A DNA stretch of 64,000 bases, taken from contig NC_067135.1 of the NCBI RefSeq assembly GCF_021347895.1, positions 2,783,320 through 2,847,319 of the forward strand, given 5' to 3'. The stretch is from Acanthochromis polyacanthus (Eukaryota > Chordata > Actinopteri > Pomacentridae). The notes under the pieces were generated by a model. The model was given only the letters and a program-made list of their open reading frames with translations. It was not told where the DNA came from and did no database searches. Of this stretch, positions 11,641 to 23,537 are shown in pieces; within the stretch, counting starts at the first letter, position 1; the number at the start of each line of letters is the position of its first letter. A program made the translations under genes and the position numbers.

Positions 11641-12840
11641 CTAACCAATAAGGATTGCACTTCTCCAAGACATGCACATTAAAATTTATCTAGAATTTGC
11701 AAAAAATCACCAGCAGGAAGGCTTTTTTAATGACATTCATGTCTTATTTTGAAGGAGTTGAGTTTGTTCATTTATTTTGATGTTTGGATTGGATGAAAAA
11801 TGGAGTTATTAGTGCTTCAGGTCCACTAGAGTAATAATACACTCAAGAACAGCCGACTTTGGAATAGTATTTCCTCAATATCATCGAAAGTGCAATCATT
11901 GTAAGGTAACAACAGCTGGAAAAACATTTGTGATGGCCCGCCCTCCCAGTTCAAACCAAGCAATCAGCTGTAACAGGAAGTTGACTCCAACAAATACACA
12001 TGAATTCCTTACAATTCTTCCAACAAAAACACCTCATTTCTTAAATACACGCTCAGTCATCAATACTATACAGCCAAAATCAACAATAGATTTGTGGTTC
12101 CTTTCATATTTATCTTAAATCATTTGAATTTCATCACACATCCAATCAGATTTGTCTCCGCCCACTCACCTGTCACATAAAACAGAGGCTCCAGAGGCCA
12201 TCCTCTTCTAAAGCCTACAAGACAAGATGGCTGCTACAGGAAATAAACAATGACAGGTGGCAGGTTTTCTCACTTAATGTCCTTTTAATGCATTGTTTGT
12301 ATTAATCTAACACTTTAGATTCACTTTAAGGAGATGTGCTAGATTGTTTGTAGCCACTGGATCTGCACAATTAAACAAAAAAATGGAAAAATCTAAATGT
12401 TTGTGTTGGATGTCTTCCTTCTGAGCTGTTTTGACATCCCACCAATACTTTCCGTTTCACCAACACTGTGTGAATCCAGCTTTGGCATTCACCCGGATCG
12501 AAATGGAAACTTCTTAACTAGCCAAAGAAACTGAGCAAAAGGAGAAAACAGAGGTTGATTTCCACTATTTAGTGCTTGCTAAGCAGTGAAAATGAGCTAA
12601 CTATCTCTTATTTTTCTTTTCTCATGCAGGTAAGTTCACATGGCGTCCAGAAATCTCCCTTGAGGTAACATCACTTCCTGTTTAAGCTTCTAGAGTCTCT
12701 TACTCTTTGGTTTTGTTGCCGTTTGTTGGATGAGATGCTGGTTTTGTTGGATCTTGGCCTTGTTGACGTTGTGTTGTGGGTGTGGAGACGGCTGGCCAAA
12801 CAGCATCGGTCTGATGTGATTCTTTGGTGTCTTGGCGTTT
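11641..12840. other. no gene recognised
   Basis: AT-rich spacer. I saw no domain, RNA gene or complete transposon. Confidence 0.45.
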
Positions 12841-13090
12841 TGGACGAGTTTGAGACATTGGAGTAATTTTAAGCAATTGCTAGACAGATTTCAGTTATTT
12901 TGGATACATTGGAGTCATTTTACACAATGTTTCTGTAATTTTGGATAAATGTGAGTCATTTTAAAGTTATTTTAGTCATTTTGGACATGTTTGAATCATT
13001 TTACGCAATTGTTGAATCATTCTGGACAAATCTGAATCACTTTAAACGTTTTTTTGAGTCATTTTGGGACAGGTTTGAGTCATTTATTTA
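12841..13090 (+). repeat. T-tract periodic array A
   Basis: Imperfect repeats alternate two half-units, one with GAGTCATTTTAMRCAAT and one with a TTTTGGACAAGTTT-like core. Each half-unit is about 20-21 bp, giving a 41-42 bp double period. It belongs with array B by sequence and to the wider 21-bp family by layout. Not coding. Confidence 0.75.
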
Positions 13091-14870
13091 GACGGAGTGG
13101 ATGGTCAGAGAGTTGTTGAAGATCTAGAGGTTGTTAAATACTATTTTCCACTTAAACATTCCTTTTTCCCAAAATAAATGCATCACATTTCCTTATTTCC
13201 CAACAACCAAGTCTTTATTACTCATGTTTGAGTCCAGATTAGTTCAGCAAGTTGAATTTTGAAGCTTCGATTCTCCTCTTGATGCAGCTTGATTGTCCAG
13301 AAATAGAATTTATGCGTCTGGAGTATTGAGTTAAAGTCTGCAGAGGCTCCGGTGGCAGCGAGCTGAACCAACAGATACACAATCAGCTAGGAAACAGATG
13401 CTGAGGCCTTCATGTGCATCTTTGTTACCCCTAGCAACCATAAGGAGTCTGGGCTACCACAATAAAAGCCCACAGAGCAACAAAGATATGAAGTAAGATG
13501 GAAAAAGAGTAAAATAAAGCAGATTATGGGGTTTAAAAGTCATATTGTGCTAATATAATCTTAACCACCATTTCTGATTGCTTGCTTGCTCATCATGGAT
13601 TAATTATTATTTTAAATACTTGTGATTTATCTCAATATATGAATTTAAACAATGAGAAATTTCAAAATAAAATAAAAAAGCCCACTAAAATATGTGAATA
13701 TGTTGAACATAACTGCAATGTGACTTTTTTGGTGCGTGTTGTTTGTCTTTTTCATAACTTTAAGACTTGTTTGACCTTTCAGAATAAGAGTCTGATAGCT
13801 GTTTAATTCTGGTTCTGCTTCTCTTTAGATTTTGTTTGAAGGAATGCTCATTTTCAGCGGAGTATGAAGACGCTCAGACTTCTTTTTTCTATGTATTTTT
13901 TAGCTGTTATGTGGTGTTCCTGTGGGATTTGTTTCTTGAATTAGCCTGGAATAGGAATGGAGCCAAACATGGACAGGAGAACATGAACAATTTAGATTTC
14001 TGTGACTTAATATCTTCTATTTTCTGCCATCCAGACTGGATTTAATCACTGACTTTAAGCAGGAAACGCATCCATCCATCCATCCATCCATCCATCCATC
14101 CATCCATCCATCATGTTGAGAAAATCTAATAAGCAGACATTCATATTTGATGAAGAAGCCCTCAGAGAGCCGTCATACGTTTGTGTATACTGTATTAAAT
14201 ATGCATAATTAGTTGCATAGTACTGAGGTAATAACAGGCGCTGGTATTGAACCCTCAGCTTACAGATTGTTGTGAATTACGAGTTCTTTCAGGATGGATT
14301 TGACCCCAGATGTTCTCTTTAACGTAGCTCCCTGGTTCATCATAAATAATTCAGTCTGTATTTAAATGTTAGGAGGGTGTGTATGTATTTATATAAGAGG
14401 CTTTAGAGCAGTCAGAGATGAGATGGAGACGGCTGGTAAACAGTTTGTGCTCTGAATGCAGATTCGGTTTTATTAGGAAGACTGAAAATCTGGACTATAG
14501 CTGCTGAGGATCCAGTGTTGGAAAGAAAAAAAACGTGAAAATCTTCATGTTGCTGCAAAATACATGAATTAAAATGAACGATTCTGAGGCTAATTGTGCT
14601 CCTGAAGCATAATAACAGTCAGTTAGATCGACAGATAGAGATGTCTTCTGCAAATGGTGCCGTTTTTTTGGAATGTTTTTGCGAGAAGAAAGATAATCTT
14701 CAGAATTTCAAATATAAGTTCATCCATTTAGGAGCATGAAACTGGAAAAATCAGCTGGAATGACTAGAATGTGTGATTTTGATGGGATTTCTTGTGTGTA
14801 GCTGGAAATTTGAACTGTTGGTAATGCTAGAGGTCTCAGACAATAGCGTTAATAATAATAATAATAGCAA
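13091..14870. other. spacer with CATC microsatellite
   Basis: A tetranucleotide CATC/CCAT run occupies 14070-14112. Frames at 13582-14045 have no domain and I do not treat them as genes. An (AAT)n run near 14850 abuts array B. Confidence 0.5.
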
Positions 14871-15540
14871 AGTTTGAGTCATTTTAAACTATTTTTCTGT
14901 CCTTTTAGACAAGTGTGAGTCATTTTAAGCAATTTTTTGAGTCATTTTAGATAAATGTGAGTAATTCTGAATAAGTCTGAGTCATTTTAAAAGCATTTTT
15001 TTTCTGTCATTTTGGACAAGTTTGAACCATTTAAATCTAGTTTTAGTCATTTTTGGATGAATTTGTGTCATTTTAAGCAATTTTATTGAGTCATTTTAGA
15101 CAAATTTGAGTAATTTTGAATAAGTTTGAGTCATTTTAAGCAATTTCTCTGTCATTTTGGAGACGTTTCAGTCATTTTGGACAGGTTTGAATCATTTAAG
15201 ACTATTTTTTTTAGTGTTTGTAGACATGCCTGAATAATTTTAAGATATTTTTGGGTCATTTTAGGTAATTTCTGACTCATTTTGGATAAATTTGAGTCAT
15301 TGTAATTCATTTTTCGGTCATTCTGGACTAATTTAGGTCATTTTACACAATTTTTGAGTCACTTTAAGCTATTTTTGAGTAAATCTAAGCAATGTTGAGT
15401 CATTTTAGACAAGTCTGAGTCATTTTAAATATAATTTTTAGTAATTTTGGACAGGTTTGAGTCATTTTAAACAATGTTTCTGTAATTTTAGACAAGTTTG
15501 CATCTTTAAAAACAATTTTGGAATCATTTGAAGCAATTAA
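14871..15540 (+). repeat. T-tract periodic array B
   Basis: About 670 bp of imperfect repeats built on a unit close to GAGTCATTTTAAGCAATTTT plus T (21 bp), interleaved with variants containing TTTTGGACAAGTTTGAG. T-tracts recur every half unit. There is considerable divergence between units, so the array is old. Confidence 0.85.
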
Positions 15541-16450
15541 TTTATTTACACAGCTCCAGCTGTCCCTTTAAGGCCTGACTGGAAAGTTATTTTTAATGAG
15601 ATTGTGGTTGGATTATACACAAGCAGGCATGACTTTAGTGTTGTGATAACCAGCTTTAGCATGAAAAGAATACAAATGTGTGTGTGTGAAGCTCTGCGTC
15701 AGCTTCAGGCAGATTTTGAGCTTTTTCAACGTCTAAATAAAGTTTGAGGACTTTAAGGCTCAGGAGTGAAGCAGTGAGTTTTTTTTAAAGGTTAAATCAC
15801 AGGTAACACTCTGCTAACATCACCTGTAGTGCTTCTAGTCTTCTCCTGACTCCATCTGTGTGAGCGCTCAGACGGTAGGAACCAAACCCCGGCTCAGGGT
15901 CCGGGTTTTGAGCCGATCGCTGCCAGCTGATGCCCGTCACACGCCGCAGATCTGATTTCCACACCGCACGCTTTTATTTATGGAAACCCGTCAGCTGGGC
16001 TATTTCAGGCCGTGAACGTCTCTGCCTGCTTTCTCTGTGTCTTTGACGGGACGCTTTGACGCTTCGGTTAGTCATGTGAGCCGCTGCCGAGAATAATCCG
16101 ACCACAACAGGAGTGAGTTCTGCTGAGAAGGTCAGCGGGACAGAAACACTGAGACAAGTTCAGGTTTATCAGAGCGTTCTAGTGGATCCACACTGTTTAC
16201 TGACCACTATTAGTCCGTATTATATCAAATTAAATGCACATTTCTAACAGGATTTGGTGCAATAATCCGTTTTCTGTTGTATAAAGTGCTATTGGAGCAT
16301 TTTCCTCCATGTGCTGGATACTTTATTCTTTTATTCTCTCTTTCTATTTTCACTTTTATCAATTCTGTTTGTGGCTTATCACCTATAAACTTCGCATCAG
16401 CAGATTGGTGTCTTTAAATGGTTCCACATGAAATAGTTGCGGCTGTGTAA
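15541..16450. other. spacer with CpG-rich patch at about 15840-16100
   Basis: The patch contains GGTCCGGGTTTTGAGCCGAT, many CpGs and a CTTTTATTTATGG motif. CpG retention in otherwise AT-rich fish DNA suggests constraint or low methylation, so a conserved regulatory element is possible. No exon was supported. Confidence 0.35.
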
Positions 16451-16462
16451 AGCTACCAGATG

Positions 16463-16478
16463 GCCACCAGAGGGCGCC
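16463..16478 (+). promoter_or_regulatory. CTCF-like motif, forward
   Basis: GCCACCAGAGGGCGCC fits the vertebrate CTCF core CCASYAGRKGGCRS at essentially every position. It is in unique sequence rather than a recognised repeat. Binding is inferred from motif only. Confidence 0.6.
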
Positions 16479-16890
16479 ATTCACCAGCTCATGCGATGAG
16501 ATGTGAAACGCAGAAATTGAGCAGCAATATTTTGATTACATGTGAGGAGAAGCGAGTAAATGTGGATTTTCTCACAGAAATTTCTAGTTTATGGAGGTGT
16601 TTTTTTCTACATCTGTCAGATATTTGTTACAGAGAGACAATATTAAGAGAATAAATGAAAAGAAAGTGACAGCAGAAGTAAAATAGCAACAAGTAGAACA
16701 ACTTTTTAATGGTGTTCATTATTCTAGTGTTTGCTTTTCTGTCTACGTATCTCGAAAGGCAACCCTCTAGTGCAGCATAGCATCAGCATTTAATGAGATA
16801 TTTCACACTTGAAACCTTCCGTTGAATATGGGTCGATATGTAACTGAAGCAAACTGTATCACTTCCATCACCAAACCAGTGTTGATTCCT

Positions 16891-17090
16891 GCTCATTTTG
16901 TTTCTTTTTTGGTCATTTTCAGCCCATTTTGTGGTCATTTCAGGTCTTGTTGTGGTCATTTTGCACCCCTTTTTGTCCGTTTCGGGTCTGTTTGTTGCAA
17001 TTTGAGGTGTTTTGTGGTCATTTTGTGTCATTTGTTTGTGTTTTTGTGGTCATGTCGTGTCTTTTTGTGGTTGTTTTCTCTGCCTTTGTG
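16891..17090 (+). repeat. T-tract periodic array C
   Basis: Units such as TTTTGTGGTCATTTTGTGTC recur with drift over 200 bp. The unit matches array I at 60.3-61.4 kb. Three overlapping frames across it (16822-17201 and minus-strand 16783-17031) are created by the repeat and are not genes. Confidence 0.8.
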
Positions 17091-17904
17091 CCGGCTGTGT
17101 GGAATTTGTGCAGCAGGTGGAGGATGCTGAAGGACACGTGTTTGTTTGCCGGACGGAAGGCCCTTCAGCTGACTGAATCTAGGTCATCCTTCCTGGAGTA
17201 GTTTTACTGGGGATGGAGGTGGGTAATGAGGGACCAGATTAACGAGCGCCGAACACGAAATCCTAATTAAGAGACAGTAGTGCAGATTTTTCCCAGTGAA
17301 TGGTTCCGTTGTTGTTCAGTTCGTAGCATTTAAATGCATTTTAGACGTATATTTGTGTCATTTCTTAAATTCTGATTCGTGGAGGTCTCACCACGTCTGC
17401 TGCCCCGCCTGTCTTTGTTGTCTCCGCATCGCCTCCTCGCCTTCGCCGGTATTTTCCTCTCCGGCGTTACCCCCTCTGCCCTGTTGCCCTGACAACAGAC
17501 AGACACCTGGGCGGGGGTTTCCGTGGAGACGGGACAGATGAGGGCTCCCCGCCTCTCCGGTGTGACGGCACGGCAGCAGCAGCACCTGTGGACGTGAAAT
17601 CAGATTTAGATGATTAGCAGAAACCCGTGGTGACGTCTCTTTAGACTGATGTTTTGTCCAAGCGTGGAGCATCGAGGTCTTAATAGATTTCTGTCTTCCT
17701 GCATGTAAATCTTACAGGAACAATGATTTGAAATGGGAAACATGCAGATTAGGAGGGCAGAGAGGATTACAAAAATGTATTCTTTCTTAATATCTTGATA
17801 TGTAATGATGAACAGATGACAAGCTGTTGATGTTATTCTGTTCCTTATGATGTTACACATAACACCGCTGATTACGAGTTGCCAAACATCTTGCTTCATC
17901 ACCA
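17091..17904. other. spacer with CpG-rich block at about 17385-17590
   Basis: The block contains CTCGCCTTCGCCGG and several GC-rich words. It could be regulatory. TAATTA and ATTAACGAGCGCC words at 17240-17275 look enhancer-like. No splice-supported coding exon was found. Confidence 0.35.
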
Positions 17905-18240
17905 TCCAGTGGTAGCTAGGCTAGGTGTACAGCACTTCCTGTTTCATGGCGAAACGTCAAACTTCTAGGGAGCATTTTGATAACTTTTGATCACCTGTAC
18001 CTGGTGTATATTCTGGCCAAATTTCAGCTCTTTTGGGGTTGCCTTGTTTGAGTTTGTAGCTTTTGAAAATGTCCAAAATAATTCAAATGGTTCAAAATGT
18101 CCGACTTCCTGTTGGGTTTTGGGTATTTGTGCAGGAGGCTTTTTGTGCGTCCTGATGTGTTACAGATGTGTACCAAACTTCATCGCTGTAGATGAAACAT
18201 GATTCCCTGTAATATAAAATGTCCTGCTGTGTGGGCAAAT
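17905..18240 (-). repeat. dispersed unclassified teleost repeat, copy 1 (antisense)
   Basis: Reading the minus strand, this shares AACCCAACAGGAAGTCGGAC and neighbouring text with copies at about 19130 and 22303. Parts such as TTTGGTACACATCTGTAACA fit the same order. I know this text as very common in fish genomes but cannot name its class. Confidence 0.65.
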
Positions 18241-19129
18241 TTTTATGCGTTTGCAAGTATTTTTAGGGCCTCAGAAAGGCGATTCTTTTCTCGAAAAAGA
18301 AAGTAAAAGAAAAAACTCAAGCATTAGAATAGAGTCCTTGCACCGGTGAAATCGTGAGCAGACCTGAGAGGAAGTGAGAGCGTTTGTTATTGTAAAATAT
18401 AACAATCAGCGACGTTGTTGGGTGCTTTAGGTCAATCCTGTGGTTAGCTTCACCTGCTCTGGCTTGTTAAAGACACAGCTTGTGCTCTCAAAAGAGGTTT
18501 AACTCTTTAGGAAGCCATTGGTTCTAATTAGACTAAATGAAGCACAGCGTGAGTGAAACGGCTTCTCATCACCACATCTTCTGATTTCAAGACAGAACAG
18601 GTGCTGCTCTCGTCACCCCGTGAACCGCTGGCAGGTAATTATTAGACGAGGGGGGGATTTGGAAAAGGCCGGCGGTGCCTTCAGGGATTATTTCATTTCC
18701 GATCCTTCCTATTTCCTTTTCTCTCGTGCGTCTGTGCCGTTCTTCCTCCACGTTTCTCTCTCTTCCTTTTTCCTCGTCCCACTCTCGACAACATCAGGCC
18801 GTTCTGATCTCCAGCAGCTTCCACTGAGCCATCAAAAGCATCTCCGCGGTTGCTATGGTTATTCACTTAGATACTATTACTATAGCAACGCTGTTTCCGA
18901 GGGCCGGGGAGGAAGTGTCTCAGCGGGAGTCCAGGTGGAGACGCACAGAAGACACGACGACTGAGACACAACACTGTGCAGATTCATGTCACAGGAGGAA
19001 TTAATGCTTCCTCCTCACTCTAATGAATGTGGATTAAACCGGATCATTTTAAATGAGCCTTCTTATGCATTTGGAAGAAACACATTTTTGACTCCCTAAA
19101 CATACTCGAAAACACGTCCAAATTTGCAC
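18241..19129. other. spacer with possible RFX half-sites
   Basis: At 18849-18858 GTTGCTATGG and at 18880-18889 CTATAGCAAC form two inverted RFX-type half-sites about 21 bp apart. The surrounding 18600-18960 has higher CpG content than its flanks. A 114-aa frame here (18620-18964) has no recognisable domain. Confidence 0.35.
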
Positions 19130-19433
19130 ACACACATGGCCTGGGAAAAAATGTGATATTTTAAAGAAATAGCTCAATAGCGCCCCCTGAAAATTTCAAA
19201 CATTTCTTACAATCAGCATGTGTGACCTAGAATTGTGAAATTCGATACACATGTGTAACTCGTCAAGATGTAAATAAACAACCTGTAGTTGACTCCCATG
19301 TCCAAAACACAACAGGAAGTCGAATTATGTGTCATATTTTTGTATGATTTTGTGTCATTTTTGCACATTTTCTAAAGCTATGAACCCAAACAGGGTGACC
19401 CCAAGAGAGCTCAAACTTGGCCAGGATGTACAG
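19130..19433 (+). repeat. dispersed unclassified teleost repeat, copy 2 (left part)
   Basis: The sequence includes AATAGCGCCCCCTGAAAATT and ACACAACAGGAAGTCGAATT and ends in CTCAAACTTGGCCAGG. It is interrupted by hAT copy 3 and resumes at about 21237, where GTGATCAGAAGTTATCAAAA corresponds to the continuation seen in copy 3 of this repeat near 22500-22530. Confidence 0.7.
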
Positions 19434-19560
19434 TAGGACTGGACCCAAATATCCCGTATATCCGAATATTCGTTCGCTACGGCGGTATCTGGATATTAAT
19501 TTTGGTATCCGAATATTCGGATACCGCCCAGTCGAACATTACCAGGTGGAAAGAATATTC

Positions 19561-20874
19561 AATTCAATTCAATTCAATTTTATTTATATAGCGTCAATTA
19601 CAGTCAACTCGTCTCAAGACGCTTTACAGAACCCATATGCCTGACCCCCAGAGCAAGCCCAAAGGCGACAGTGGCAGGAAAACACCCTTTTAACAGGGAA
19701 GAAACCTCGAGCAGAACCCGGCTCTATATAGGGGGGACCCATCTGCCTGCTGGCCGGGGGGGTTGAGAGGGACAGAGGAGGGCAAGGGGGAGGGATGGGA
19801 GAAGAGGGAGGGGTGGGAAAGCAAGGAAAACACAACACACATTTGGATACATGCATGACAGGATATGTGACACAGACAAAGTATAAGCTAACATTGAAAA
19901 CTGACTCATAATTTACTCTGATGATGTACGGGTCTGACATTAAACATACTCCATATATAGCTAGCAGTAAAATTCAAACAGTATGTAAGTTAGCATAACA
20001 AGTATAGTGAAGGCAATGCAGAGTTAACTGGTGGAAAAAGGGAGTTGGAAGCAGAGGGCTGGAGGAAGGTCAGCAGCAGCATCCCACAGTGGACATGGTG
20101 GAGACTGGACCAGCTGGTGGAACATCAACCGCAGATCTGAAGCATCCAGCTCTGGGACCAGGGACACTCGGAGAAATAGCACAGGGGGAAACAGAGTGAA
20201 TGTACTGCAATAACGGTATACATATTAAATGTAAAGGTAGATAGAGAAGGGCTCAGTGCGTCAAGAGAAGTCCCCCAGCAGCCTATAGGCCTATAGCAGC
20301 ATGACTAGAGGCAGAACGAAGGGACGTCCAAGAAGGAGTCAGCTGTGCAATGAAGACACAAGCCAAACCCCTGTGGGTCACCCAGTCAGCCCCAACTATA
20401 AGATTTGTCAAAAAGGAACGTTTTAAGCCTGGTCTTAAAAATAGAGAGGGTGTCTGCCTCCCGAACCCAAACTGGGAGCAGGTTCCACAGGAGAGGCGCC
20501 TGATAACTGAAGGCTCTGCCTCCCATTCTACTTTTAGAAATTCTAGGAACAACAAGTAAGCCTGCAGCTTGAGAGCGAAGAGTTCTACTAGGATAATAAG
20601 GTACTATCAGATCTTTAAGATATGATGGAGATTGGTTATTAAGAGCTTTATATGTCAGAAGAAGGATTTTAAATTCTATTCTGGATTTAACAGGAAGCCA
20701 GTGAAGAGAAGCAAGTATAGGGGAAATATGATCTCTTTTGCTAACTCCTGTCAGTACTCTCGCAGCAGCGTTTTGGATCAACTGTAGATGTTTGAGAGAA
20801 CTATTTGGACAACCCGATAATAAGGAATTGCAATAGTCAAGCCTGGAAGTAACAAAAGCATGAACTATATGTGG
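19561..20874 (-). mobile_element. L2-type LINE, 5'-truncated, inserted in hAT copy 3
   Basis: The minus strand reads from the end of the reverse-transcriptase protein into a long 3' untranslated region and finishes in a TTGAA-type tail (AATTCAATTC repeats at 19561-19580 on the + strand). Landmarks in the tail include TTTATTTATATAGCG, CTCAAGACGCTTTACAGA and GGCGACAGTGGCAGG. hAT sequence stops at GAATATTC on the left and resumes at CATTACTGTC on the right, which fixes the borders to within a few bases. 5' truncation is normal for LINE insertion by target-primed reverse transcription. Confidence 0.85.
20386..20873 (-). pseudogene. C-terminal part of an L2-type LINE polyprotein
   Basis: About 160 residues after the catalytic reverse-transcriptase core. 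Recognisable blocks in order: VHAFVTSRLDYCNSLLSG, LQLIQNAAARVLTG, SLHWLPVKSRIEFKILLLTY, KSRMGGRAFSYQAPLLWN, LPVWVREADTLSIFKTRLKT. These are characteristic of the L2/CR1-like clade in fish. The frame is intact through this part, so the insertion is fairly young. The open frame continues upstream to 21027, but the first roughly 50 residues are encoded by hAT DNA, not by the LINE, so the apparent 213-aa protein is chimeric. The endonuclease and catalytic domains are absent. Confidence 0.9.
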
Positions 20875-21236
20875 CATTACTGTCTTTCCTTCGCCTTCGG
20901 CCCACTTCGGCTCATCCCGTCGTGTTCGGCTCATCTCTGCTCCTCCATTCGTGTTTCTTACCTCCACCTGAATGACCGGGTTGCTGCTGACTCTGACGTC
21001 ACGCTTCACTTCATTGCATAAACACAAGACAAGATGCTGAAGACCTCTGCTGTTTGGGAATTCTTCAGTTTAACTGAAGACAAAACGAAGGCAAGACGAA
21101 CGGATCCGAATATTCGGGCCCCGTCTCCGCCCCTCCCCCCCGTCAGACGTTATGGGGCGGAACGAATATTCGGATATTCGTCTTTAATAGGGCCCGAATA
21201 CTCGGAGGCCAGAAACCACTATTTGGGCCAGCCCTA

Positions 21237-21900
21237 ATGTAGAGCAGGCATAGGTGATCAGAAGTTATCAAAAATAATGAGCCCAAACCATAGTTTAATA
21301 AATAATATATGATGTGAAGCTGTCTGATATGTAAGCTTAGGTTACACAATATCACTTTAGACACTTTTTACAATCAGTAAATGTCATGAAAACTGCAAAA
21401 TATGAGAGTTAGATGAAAACTTCTGAAGAGGTGAGCACAATTACATTTCAATTTCACCACCTGAGATCAAGTAGGAACAAACCAGAGGTGGCATCAGCTC
21501 AGGATGACTCAGCATCCTGACTGGCAGCCTTACCCTCTCAATCAGCCGATCTGAACTGCAGAAGGGGATCATCGTCACGTGTCTCCTTCACGTTCTCCGG
21601 GCCGGATCGATAGATGGCCGATCCAACCCCGTGTCATCAGTAGGGGCTGCGTGGTCGGCAGAATCAGAGCCGTCACAGTATGGATCAGCCCGTTAGCCCG
21701 ATCAATCCCTCATCAGTGCTTTTTTTAGCCGCCGTCCTGTTCGGGTCATCAGCAGCCTGTAGCCTCATTAGACCCTGCAGCTCGTTAGCCCCGCTCGTTC
21801 ATTTAGAGTGGGAGTGGGTGTGTTGGAGAACTGTTCAGATCACACGGTGGCAGCTAGCAGACCAGATCGCACCACTATCACCTTAACAAGCTGTCACTAT
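21237..21900. other. continuation of the dispersed repeat, then spacer
   Basis: The first 60 bp continue the repeat split by hAT copy 3. Beyond that, 21470-21900 is moderately CpG-rich with no supported exon; a 68-aa frame at 21680 has no domain. Confidence 0.4.
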
Positions 21901-22222
21901 ATTGCTCTACAGCCAGTGTACATGGGTTGATTTTTATATACTTATTTATTCTGTAAATTGATCCTTTTTTGAATGTATGGCACCTAAATTAAGGACCCCA
22001 TGTTTTAAGGGATGTACAGTCGTGAGGAAAGATTTACATACACCTTCTAAGACCGTTTATATCGTGGCAGTCTCTAACTCTGAATCAGTGAAATCATAAT
22101 CTGTGCTGAGCTCCTTAGACTTGGTTTTTGTCATGAGCTCAGAGGAGTCACCAGCTGTAGTCGACTGTAATCGCTCAGGTGAAGTGAAGAAGTCATACCG
22201 CTGTTTTATTTTGAAAACCATG

Positions 22223-22302
22223 TACACCTCCTGTCAAAAGTTTTAGGACACTTTCATTCAAATAAAGTAGAACCTGTCCTACAACTTTTGACAGGGGGTG
22301 TA
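22223..22302. mobile_element. short palindromic MITE, copy 3
   Basis: Starts TACACCTCCTGTCAAAAG and ends CTTTTGACAGGGGGTGTA, 80 bp, TA at both ends. It abuts the left side of dispersed-repeat copy 3. Confidence 0.85.
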
Positions 22303-22688
22303 TCTACCAAATTTGGTACACATATGCAGCACATCAGGCTGAACAAAAAAGTCAGTGACAGCCACATTCCAAACCCAACAGGAAGTGAGCTATTTTGCGT
22401 TGAATGTCAGATTTTGCCCATTTTTCATTTTTTTCTAGAGCGAACTCCTCCTAGGGGGAAACTCCAACTCACCTCAAATTGGGCCAGTACATACAGGAGG
22501 CCTTAATGATCCAAAGTTATTAAAATCTTTTTCCAAAGTCAAAGGGCGTGTCCGTGGCGGCCTCTGGAATTTTGATCCTTCACCATGAAATTCCAAATGC
22601 TGTGTAAATGCCCTGAACATGCTCCAATCTGCCTGAAACTTTACATGTATGATCAGAGTCCTGCCCTGATCACATCCACGTGATGAAA
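22303..22688 (+). repeat. dispersed unclassified teleost repeat, copy 3
   Basis: Includes AATTTGGTACACATATGCAG, AACCCAACAGGAAGTGAGC, AGGGCGTGTCCGTGGCGGCC and GATCAGAGTCCTGCCCTGAT. It is bracketed by two MITE copies. It supplies an uninterrupted counterpart for the site where hAT copy 3 inserted at 19433/21237. Confidence 0.75.
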
Positions 22689-22770
22689 TACACCCCCTGT
22701 CAGAAGTTGTAGGACAGGTTCTACTTTATTAGAATGAGACAGTGTCCTAAAACTTTTGATAGGGGGTGTA
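22689..22770. mobile_element. short palindromic MITE, copy 4
   Basis: An 82-bp copy starting TACACCCCCTGTCAGAAG and ending CTTTTGATAGGGGGTGTA with TA borders and scattered mutations. Confidence 0.85.
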
Positions 22771-23499
22771 TTTGTAGCATTGAAGCAGGTGTTCACCTCA
22801 GGACTGTGGTGCTCTCCAACCTGTGGAGCATTCGACTGTTTCATCGGGACAGAAACACTCAGAAACTGTTTAGAAATCTTACCGTACCTCACTGTGATAT
22901 ATAGACCTCCAGCTGCTTTATTCCCCCTCTCCCCAGATACCCCCATCCACCCTTTCACCCTCTCTGTCCCCCTTCCCCGTCATAAAATATTCACATCGGC
23001 TGGCGCTCGTCCAGATGCCTCCCTCCCCGCCAGCAGAGCACGTGGCTCTCTGAGGATTACAAAGAGCAGGCCGGCCTTTAAAATGCAGAGCAGGGAGACG
23101 TTCACACAGAAACCAACAGCCAGGTTTCCTCTTTAAACTTCTGGATCACAAAACAAAGCTCCTTCCTACGTTTTTCACACATGCAGTCTCTTTGGTGTGC
23201 TAAAACGGTGGAGTTCCACTTTAATGATTATTTTATTGATTACATACATGCACAAAGCAGCTGCAGGGCGCGTAGCTGCTGAGCATGCGTTGCAATAATT
23301 GGTTGATCTGTGCATCTCTGGTCCACGTAACCCCAGTTAACAGCATTTTTTTATGCTTTGGATGGGGGAGGTTTGTGAAAACAAGCTAAATAAAAGACTA
23401 TGAGCTTCTGCGGTTGGGTTGATTTTGATAGATTTACACCAGAAAGACCAACAATCCAGACGAAAAATCTGAACATTTACGTATTCTGATAGTAATAAA
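22771..23499. other. spacer with CpG-rich patch at about 22970-23110
   Basis: The patch contains ATCGGCTGGCGCTCGTCC and GGCCGGCC. It could be a conserved regulatory element. No exon supported. Confidence 0.35.
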
Positions 23500-23535
23500 T
23501 GCACTATTGTTCAAAGGTTTGGGGTCACCTCGGCA
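23500..23535 (+). mobile_element. single Tc1-type terminal repeat
   Basis: GTTCAAAGGTTTGGGGTCAC is the end motif of the family at 9325-9665. It runs straight into array D and no partner end is visible, so the array may have expanded from, or been captured next to, this element. Confidence 0.65.
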
Positions 23536-23537
23536 AC

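Larger units (their letters stand above)
19426..21244 (+). mobile_element. hAT-type transposon, copy 3, split by an L2 LINE
   Basis: The ends are TAGGACTGGACCC at 19434 and GGGCCAGCCCTA finishing at 21236. The flanking 8-bp repeats ATGTACAG (19426-19433) and ATGTAGAG (21237-21244) differ at one base. Host sequence resumes in register with the older dispersed repeat on both sides. An L2-type LINE (about 19561-20874) is inserted within it. On the + strand at 21034 a frame begins MLKTSAVWEFFSLTEDKTKA, in the style of the start of a BED zinc finger of hAT transposases; the cysteines that should follow are deleted, so no transposase is made. Confidence 0.85.

Noticed and set aside
19169..19190. 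CTCF site in the dispersed repeat (AGCGCCCCCTG)
   Set aside because: Only the GGGGGCGCT half is present, lacking the CCA side; kept out of the CTCF list.
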